Positions 59,182 to 64,000 of a DNA stretch of 64,000 nt are shown here, piece after piece; within the stretch, counting starts at the first letter, position 1, and each line of letters starts with the position of its first letter. Both the position numbers and the translations under genes were made by a program. The notes below the pieces were generated by a model that saw nothing but the letters and a program-made list of their open reading frames with translations, was not told where the DNA came from and did no database searches. This DNA comes from Lentzea kentuckyensis (GTDB lineage: Bacteria; Actinomycetota; Actinomycetes; Mycobacteriales; Pseudonocardiaceae), in assembly GCF_002150765.1 (NCBI RefSeq), contig NZ_MUYM01000035.1:1-64000 (forward strand), read 5' to 3'.

Positions 59182-59493
59182 TCAGTCGAGGTGGAAAACC
59201 TCGTCGAGGGGCCGCATCCGTTCGTCGGCGTTGCCGTCACCGACGAAGAACTCAGCCATCTCGGCCTGCCAGCGCGCGTTCACCTCGGTGCGCGCCATCT
59301 CCGCGAGCGCCGCGTCGAAGTCGTCGCATTCCAGGTAGCCGATGAGCAGGCCGTCCTCGGCGAGGAAGAGTGAGTAGTTGTGCCAACCCGCCTCGCTGAG
59401 GGCAGCCCGCATCTCCGGCCACACCTCGCGGTGTCGCGCCCGGTAGGAGTCGAGACGATCCGGGCGGACCCGCAAGGTGAAGCAGACGCGCAT
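59182..59493 (-). CDS. rhaM: L-rhamnose mutarotase
   Basis: 103 residues, dimeric alpha/beta-barrel family. It interconverts alpha- and beta-L-rhamnose so that the isomerase gets its preferred form. Conserved features are MRVCFTLRVRPDRLDSYRARH with the active-site Tyr and His, EVWPEM and GWHNYSLFL. It starts one base after the RhaS gene stop and leads into rhaI. Confidence 0.94.
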   Translation of the reverse strand: MRVCFTLRVRPDRLDSYRARHREVWPEMRAALSEAGWHNYSLFLAEDGLLIGYLECDDFDAALAEMARTEVNARWQAEMAEFFVGDGNADERMRPLDEVFHLD

Positions 59494-59494
59494 G

Positions 59495-60559
59495 TCAGAA
59501 GTCGAACTTGTCGATGTTGTCCTTGGTGAACACGGTCGGCGGGCCGAGGATGACCTCGCCCTTGGCGCCGATCGTGTAGTCGCCGAGGTCACCGGCCTTG
59601 TACTTCTCGCCCTCCGCACCGGTGATCTGCCCGGACGCGAGCGCGGCGGCGGTGTAGGTGGCGAGGTAGCCGAGCTTGCTCGGGTCCCACAGTGCGAACG
59701 ACTTCACCGTGCCGTCCTGGACGAACTTGCGCATCTGGTTCGGCGTGCCCAGACCGGTCAGCTGGACCTTGCCCTTGTACTCCGACGAGCTGAGGTAGCG
59801 GGCGGCCGCCGCGATGCCGACGGTGGTCGGCGAGATGATGCCCTTGAGGTTCGGGTGCGCCTGCAGCAGACCCTGGGTCTTCTGGAACGACGTCTGGTCG
59901 TCGTCGTTGCCGTACGCGGTCTCCACGAGCTTGAGGCCGGAGTACTCGGGCTTCGCGAGCTCGGTCTTCATGACCTCGATCCACGCGTTCTGGTTGGTGG
60001 CGTTGGGGGTCGCGGACAGGATCGCGATCTCACCGCTGCCGCCGATCGCCTCGGAGATCAGCTTCACCTGGCCGGTGGCGATCTCGTTCGGGTTGGCCTG
60101 GTTGATGAAGACGTCGCGCGCGTCCGGCGCGGCGTCGGAGTCGAACGAGACGACCTTCAGGCCCTGGCCACGAGCCGACTTCAGCGCGGGCGCGACGGCG
60201 TTGGCGTCGTTGGCGGCGATCACCAGCGCGTCCTGCTTCTGCTGCGCGGCGGTGTTGATGTAGGTGACCTGCGAGGAGGCGGCGGCGTCGGACGGCCCGG
60301 TCGCCTTGACCTCGGCCTTGATCGCCGTACCCGCCTGCTCGGCGCCCTTCTGCGCCACCGTGAAGTACGGGTTGTTGACCTGCTTGGGCAGGAAGGTGAT
60401 CTTCAGGCCTTCCTTCAACGGCGCGTTCGGGTCGGCCTTGGCGGCGTTGGTCGCGCCGCCGGTCTGCTGGCCCGCGCTGTCCTTCGTGGTGCCACCACCA
60501 CAGGCGGTGAGCGCGACGGCTCCGGACACCACCAGAGCGAGCACTAGACGTGTGTTCAT
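59495..60559 (-). CDS. rhaS: Rhamnose-binding lipoprotein of RhaSTPQ importer
   Basis: 354 residues. Lipobox with Cys20 (VALTACGGG), then the ribose-binding-protein-type fold of rhamnose-specific binding proteins: ITFLPKQVNNPYFTVAQKG, DALVIAANDANAVAPAL, VVSFDSDAAPDARDVFINQA and LKGIISPTTVGIAAAARYL. ATG 60559 overlaps the rhaQ stop (ATGA). The position between permeases and mutarotase matches rhizobial and actinobacterial rhamnose operons. Confidence 0.94.
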   Translation of the reverse strand: MNTRLVLALVVSGAVALTACGGGTTKDSAGQQTGGATNAAKADPNAPLKEGLKITFLPKQVNNPYFTVAQKGAEQAGTAIKAEVKATGPSDAAASSQVTYINTAAQQKQDALVIAANDANAVAPALKSARGQGLKVVSFDSDAAPDARDVFINQANPNEIATGQVKLISEAIGGSGEIAILSATPNATNQNAWIEVMKTELAKPEYSGLKLVETAYGNDDDQTSFQKTQGLLQAHPNLKGIISPTTVGIAAAARYLSSSEYKGKVQLTGLGTPNQMRKFVQDGTVKSFALWDPSKLGYLATYTAAALASGQITGAEGEKYKAGDLGDYTIGAKGEVILGPPTVFTKDNIDKFDF

Positions 60560-61515
60560 GAGGCGGCCTTTCGTAGGGTGGCGACGCGTTGGGTGATCGA
60601 GGGGGCGAGAACGCTCACCAGCAGCAGGAGGCCGGTGACGATGGTGAGCACCTCGGTGGAGGTGTCCTGCAGGATCAGCAGGTTGCGCAGACCGCCCAGC
60701 AACAGCACGCCCGCGAGCACGCCGAAGAGCGATCCCTTGCCGCCGAAGATGGACACGCCACCGAGCAGGACGGCGGCGACGACGGCCAGTTCGAGCCCCA
60801 CGCCGTTGTCCGCGCGGGCACTGGAGAAGCGGAACGTGTAGACGATGCCCGCGATCGCGGCCACCGCCCCGGCGAGGACGAAGAGGGACAGCTTGATCCG
60901 CTTGACCCTGATGCCGGAGAAGCGGGCACCCTCTTCGTTGGCGCCGATCGCGTAGACCGAGCGGCCGAACGAACTGGCGTGCAGGGCGATGCCGAACAGG
61001 ATCGCCAGGATCGCGGCCAGCACGATCGGGTACGGGATGTTGGTGCCGGGCACCGGGGTCGTCCCGAACGACGTGTAGCTCGCCGGGAAGTCCGCGACCG
61101 CCGTGTCGCCGAGCACCACCAGCGCGAGACCGCGGTAGAGCGCGAGCGTGCCGATGGTGACCGCGAGGCTGGGCAGGCCGAGCCTGGTCACGAGCAGTCC
61201 GTTGAACGCCCCGCAGAGCGCGCCCACCACGATGACGGTCGGCAGGATCGTTTCGAGCGACCAGCCGGCGTTCCACAGCCAGCCGATCAACGCGCTGGAC
61301 AGGCCGAGCACCGACGCCACCGAAAGATCGATCTCGCCCGCGACGATCACCAGCGTCAGCGGCAGCGCGATCAACGCGATTTCGCCGATGTCGAGGCCGA
61401 GGTAGAAGAGGTTGCCGCCGGACAGGAACGAGCCGTCCGTGCTGACCTGGCCGGTCAGTGCCACGACGATCAGCAGGAACACCAGCGCGGTCTCCCACCG
61501 CAGGAGGTTACGCAT
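60556..61515 (-). CDS. rhaQ: Rhamnose ABC importer permease
   Basis: 319 residues, RbsC-like permease with about 8-10 transmembrane segments (WETALVFLLIVVALTGQ first). Family motif GEIDLSVASVLGLSSALIGWL and the C-terminal GLELAVVAAVLLGGVSIFGGKGSLFGVLAG are typical. ATG 61515 lies within the end of rhaP (8-base overlap). Confidence 0.93.
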   Translation of the reverse strand: MRNLLRWETALVFLLIVVALTGQVSTDGSFLSGGNLFYLGLDIGEIALIALPLTLVIVAGEIDLSVASVLGLSSALIGWLWNAGWSLETILPTVIVVGALCGAFNGLLVTRLGLPSLAVTIGTLALYRGLALVVLGDTAVADFPASYTSFGTTPVPGTNIPYPIVLAAILAILFGIALHASSFGRSVYAIGANEEGARFSGIRVKRIKLSLFVLAGAVAAIAGIVYTFRFSSARADNGVGLELAVVAAVLLGGVSIFGGKGSLFGVLAGVLLLGGLRNLLILQDTSTEVLTIVTGLLLLVSVLAPSITQRVATLRKAAS

Positions 61516-62542
61516 GGCTGGTCCCTTCGGTCTTGCGCAGGGCCTTCGCGAGCCGCAGCGCCAGGAGCCGGTCGACGGTGATGGCGCTGAGCAGCAGCGC
61601 GCCGGCGATCGCCTGCTGCCAGAACGCGGGGATCTGCAGCACCACCAGGCAACTGGTGATCGTGCCCAGCAGCAACGCGCCGAGCGCCGCACCCGCCACG
61701 GTGCCGGAACCACCGAAGATCGCCACACCGCCGACGACGACCGCGGCGACGACCTGGAGTTCGAGGCCGGTGCCCGCCGCCGCGTCGACCGTGCCGTAGC
61801 GCGCCACCCACAACGCACCGGCCAGTCCGGCGATCAGTCCGGAAAGGACGAACGTGGTCAGCGTGCGCCTGGCGACCGGGATGCCCGCGAGGGTGGCGGC
61901 TTCCGGGTTCGAGCCGATCGCGTACAGCTCGCGGCCGGACCGGTAGGAGCGGAGGTAGACCGCCGCCACCGCGATGACCACGATCGTGATCAGCACGAGG
62001 ATCGGGATGCCGAGGACGCGGCTGCTGCCCAGGTCCAGCAACGCGTCGGGGAGGTTCGCCGCGTTGACCTGCTTGCCCTGCGCCAGCGCGTAGTCGATGC
62101 CGCGGAACACGTAGAGGGTGCCGAGGGTGACCACGAGGCTGGGGACGTTGCCGAGTGCCACCAGCAGGCCGTTGAGCAGGCCGCATGCCAGCCCGACCGC
62201 GACGCCGAACCCGATGCCGGCGATGAGCGGGGTACCGGGGTGGTCGGCGAACTGTTGCGCGGTCAGGAAAGCGGACAGGCCGAGGACCGAACCCACGGAC
62301 AGGTCGACGTTCCTCGTCACCACGACGAGGGTCTGACCGACGGCCAGCAGGGCGACGATCGAGGCGTTGAGGAGGAGGTCGCGCAGGCTCTGCGGCTGGA
62401 TGAACCGCGGGTTCACGACCGCGGTGGGGATCACGACCAGGGCGAGGGCCACGACGATGCCGAGTTCGCGGACCCGGCCGACCTTGTTGCTCAGGCGGCG
62501 GGCCGCGGTGCGGCGCGCGGGAGCGACGGCGGTTGCGGTCAT
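61508..62542 (-). CDS. rhaP: Rhamnose ABC importer permease
   Basis: 344 residues, second RbsC-like permease. Long cationic N-terminus (APARRTAARRLSNKVGRVRE), then about nine helices with TRNVDLSVGSVLGLSAFLTA and GLELQVVAAVVVGGVAIFGG. ATG 62542 overlaps the ATPase stop (ATGA). Paired with RhaQ as a heterodimer. Confidence 0.93.
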   Translation of the reverse strand: MTATAVAPARRTAARRLSNKVGRVRELGIVVALALVVIPTAVVNPRFIQPQSLRDLLLNASIVALLAVGQTLVVVTRNVDLSVGSVLGLSAFLTAQQFADHPGTPLIAGIGFGVAVGLACGLLNGLLVALGNVPSLVVTLGTLYVFRGIDYALAQGKQVNAANLPDALLDLGSSRVLGIPILVLITIVVIAVAAVYLRSYRSGRELYAIGSNPEAATLAGIPVARRTLTTFVLSGLIAGLAGALWVARYGTVDAAAGTGLELQVVAAVVVGGVAIFGGSGTVAGAALGALLLGTITSCLVVLQIPAFWQQAIAGALLLSAITVDRLLALRLAKALRKTEGTSHA

Positions 62543-64000
62543 CGGGCCACCTGCCCGGCGGCCGCGAGCGCGACCCGTTCCTCGGTCGCGTCCGCCCGCG
62601 ACAGCTCCTCGACCAGCCGGCCCTCGTGCATCACGAGCACGCGGTCGGCCATCCCGAGCACCTCCGGCAGTTCCGACGAGATCATCAGCACCGCCACGCC
62701 CTGGCCCGCGAGTTCCGACAACAACCGGTGCACCTCGGCTTTCGTGCCGACGTCGATGCCGCGCGTCGGTTCGTCGACGATCAGCACGGACGGCTTGCGG
62801 GCCAGCCACTTGGCCAGCACGACCTTCTGCTGGTTGCCGCCGGACAGCACGCCGACCGGGTCGCTCAGCTTCGCGAACTTCAGCCGCAGCTTGACCGCCC
62901 AGTCCTGGGCCAGCGCGCGTTCGCTGCGACGCCGCAGCAGCCCGAACGTCGACAGGCGGCCCAGCGAGGCGAGCGCGGTGTTGCGTTCGATCGACGCGTC
63001 CATCACCAGCCCCTGCTGGCGACGGTCCTCCGGCACGAACCCGATGCCCGCGGCCATCGCGGCTGTGGGGGAGCCGTACTTCAGCTTCCGCCCGCGCACC
63101 GTCACGGCACCGCCGTCGGGCCGGTCGATGCCGAACACCGCCCGCGCGACCTCGCTGCGGCCGGCGCCGACGAGTCCGGACAGCGCCACGATCTCGCCCG
63201 CCCGGACCTCGAACGACACGTCGGTGAACACGCCTTCACGGGTCAGCCGCCGCACGGAGAGCAGCACCTCGCCCGCGGTGGTGTCCTGCTTGGGGAACAA
63301 CTGCGACAGCTCGCGGCCGACCATCCGCCGTACCAGGGAGTCCGGCGTTTCGCCGGACAGCTCGCCGGACCACACGAACTCGCCGTCGCGCAGCACCGTG
63401 GCCCGCTGGCACAGCTCGAACACCTCGTCGAGCCGGTGCGAGACGAACAGCACGGCGGCGTCGTGTTCGCGCAACGCCCGCACCACACCGAAGAGCCGCT
63501 GGACCTCGTGCGCGGACAACGCGGCCGTCGGCTCGTCCATGACGATCACCCTGGCGTCGAACGACAGCGCCTTGGCGATCTCCACGAGCTGCTGGTCCGC
63601 AATGGACAGTCCGCGCGCCGGACGGGCCGGGTCGAGCCGGACGCCCAGCCGGGCGAACAGCTCCGAGGTGCGCGCGTGCATCGCGGCGACGTCGATGCGG
63701 CGGCCGAGCCCGAGCGGCTGGCGGCCCATGAACACGTTCTCCGCCACCGACAGGTCACCGAACAGCGTCGGCTCCTGGTAGATGATCGCGATTCCCGCGG
63801 CCAACGCGTCCGCGGGGCCGGTGAACCGCTGCGGCGAGCCGTCGACCAGCACCTGGCCCGCGTCCGGGCGATGCACCCCGGCGAGCGTCTTGATCAGCGT
63901 CGACTTGCCCGCGCCGTTCTCGCCGAGCAGCGCGTGGGCCTCGCCGGGCAGCAACCGCAACGACACCCCGGACAACGCCCGGACGGCGCCGAAGGACTTG
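62539..64000 (-). CDS. rhaT: Rhamnose ABC importer ATPase, duplicated nucleotide-binding domains (partial, start beyond window)
   Basis: About 487 residues are visible and the frame stays open to the window edge (KSFGAVRALSGVSLRLLPGE), so the true start is to the right. Two ABC domains: the first with Walker A GENGAGKSTL, signature LSIADQQLVEIAKAL and Walker B VIVMDEPTAAL; the second with a degenerate Walker A region (VALSGLVGAGRSEVAR), signature LSGGNQQKVVLAKWL and Walker B VLIVDEPTRGID. This is the CUT2 arrangement of RbsA/RhaT. First visible gene of the operon; its promoter and regulator lie outside. Confidence 0.95.
   Translation of the reverse strand, partial: KSFGAVRALSGVSLRLLPGEAHALLGENGAGKSTLIKTLAGVHRPDAGQVLVDGSPQRFTGPADALAAGIAIIYQEPTLFGDLSVAENVFMGRQPLGLGRRIDVAAMHARTSELFARLGVRLDPARPARGLSIADQQLVEIAKALSFDARVIVMDEPTAALSAHEVQRLFGVVRALREHDAAVLFVSHRLDEVFELCQRATVLRDGEFVWSGELSGETPDSLVRRMVGRELSQLFPKQDTTAGEVLLSVRRLTREGVFTDVSFEVRAGEIVALSGLVGAGRSEVARAVFGIDRPDGGAVTVRGRKLKYGSPTAAMAAGIGFVPEDRRQQGLVMDASIERNTALASLGRLSTFGLLRRRSERALAQDWAVKLRLKFAKLSDPVGVLSGGNQQKVVLAKWLARKPSVLIVDEPTRGIDVGTKAEVHRLLSELAGQGVAVLMISSELPEVLGMADRVLVMHEGRLVEELSRADATEERVALAAAGQVAR

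Noticed and set aside
60589..61581. Second plus-strand frame opposite rhaQ
   Set aside because: Extremely Arg/Gln/Asp-rich with no hydrophobic core; an antisense artefact.
61412..63781. Plus-strand open frame of about 790 codons opposite rhaQPT
   Set aside because: Mirror of three well-conserved transporter genes; Ser/Arg/Thr-rich translation typical of antisense frames in high-GC DNA.

Overview
The window is high-GC, gene-dense DNA with many GTG/TTG starts, stop-start overlaps of the ATGA/GTGA type, LacI-type operators and sugar importers that lack their own ATPase. This points to a filamentous actinomycete, probably of the Pseudonocardiales (Lentzea/Saccharothrix-like); that placement is inference. 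Almost everything concerns breakdown of plant cell wall polysaccharide, with the emphasis on pectin: rhamnogalacturonan backbone, arabinan and galactan side chains, acetyl decorations and L-rhamnose itself.

Layout. 1-7502: rhamnogalacturonan lyase (PL11) with a CE2-like and a CE7 acetylesterase, divergent from a cytosolic GH3. 7568-16456: LacI regulator, LplA/LplB/YtcP-type oligosaccharide importer, GH42 and GH95 as one coupled operon. 16466-19629: secreted GH43-CBM42 arabinofuranosidase divergent from a CBM32/PNGase F-like protein. 19633-22593: Rieske oxygenase, 52-residue protein and reductase under an IclR regulator. 22698-35826: secreted enzymes (GH127 with a LamG insert, EEP phosphodiesterase-jacalin, GH43-LamG, esterase-GH5-FN3-CBM2, split DUF1996 protein) and one orphan sugar-binding lipoprotein. 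35881-40954: CstA, DUF3311 protein, solute:Na+ symporter, ECF sigma factor and a small membrane protein. 41262-45549: GH78 rhamnosidase and an SGNH esterase. 46102-54609: secreted GH-A-like enzyme with carbohydrate-binding modules, LacI regulator, second importer and a cytosolic MGH1/GH63-like hydrolase. 54685-64000: complete L-rhamnose pathway (kinase, fused aldolase-dehydrogenase, isomerase, mutarotase) and RhaSTPQ importer, the ATPase being cut by the window end.

How it fits together: secreted lyases, esterases and arabinan/galactan/mannan enzymes release oligosaccharides; CUT1-type importers bring them in; cytosolic GH3, GH42, GH95 and the MGH1-like enzyme finish them; GH78 frees rhamnose, which RhaSTPQ imports and the rha enzymes convert to dihydroxyacetone phosphate and a lactate-level product. 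At least six different palindromic operator classes are visible, so the locus is a mosaic of several LacI-type regulons, most of whose regulators are not in the window.

Most unusual: a chain of two mini-ORFs, decayed copies of the GH95 start, that bridges GH42 and GH95 through successive GTGA junctions; a self-contained TCGAACCGGTTCGA-controlled glycan unit around an unassigned GH-A-like enzyme; a DUF1996 domain split by two copies of an unknown repeat; a four-member family of long intergenic palindromes; and a nested MITE-like inverted repeat with a solo half-copy 4.6 kb away.
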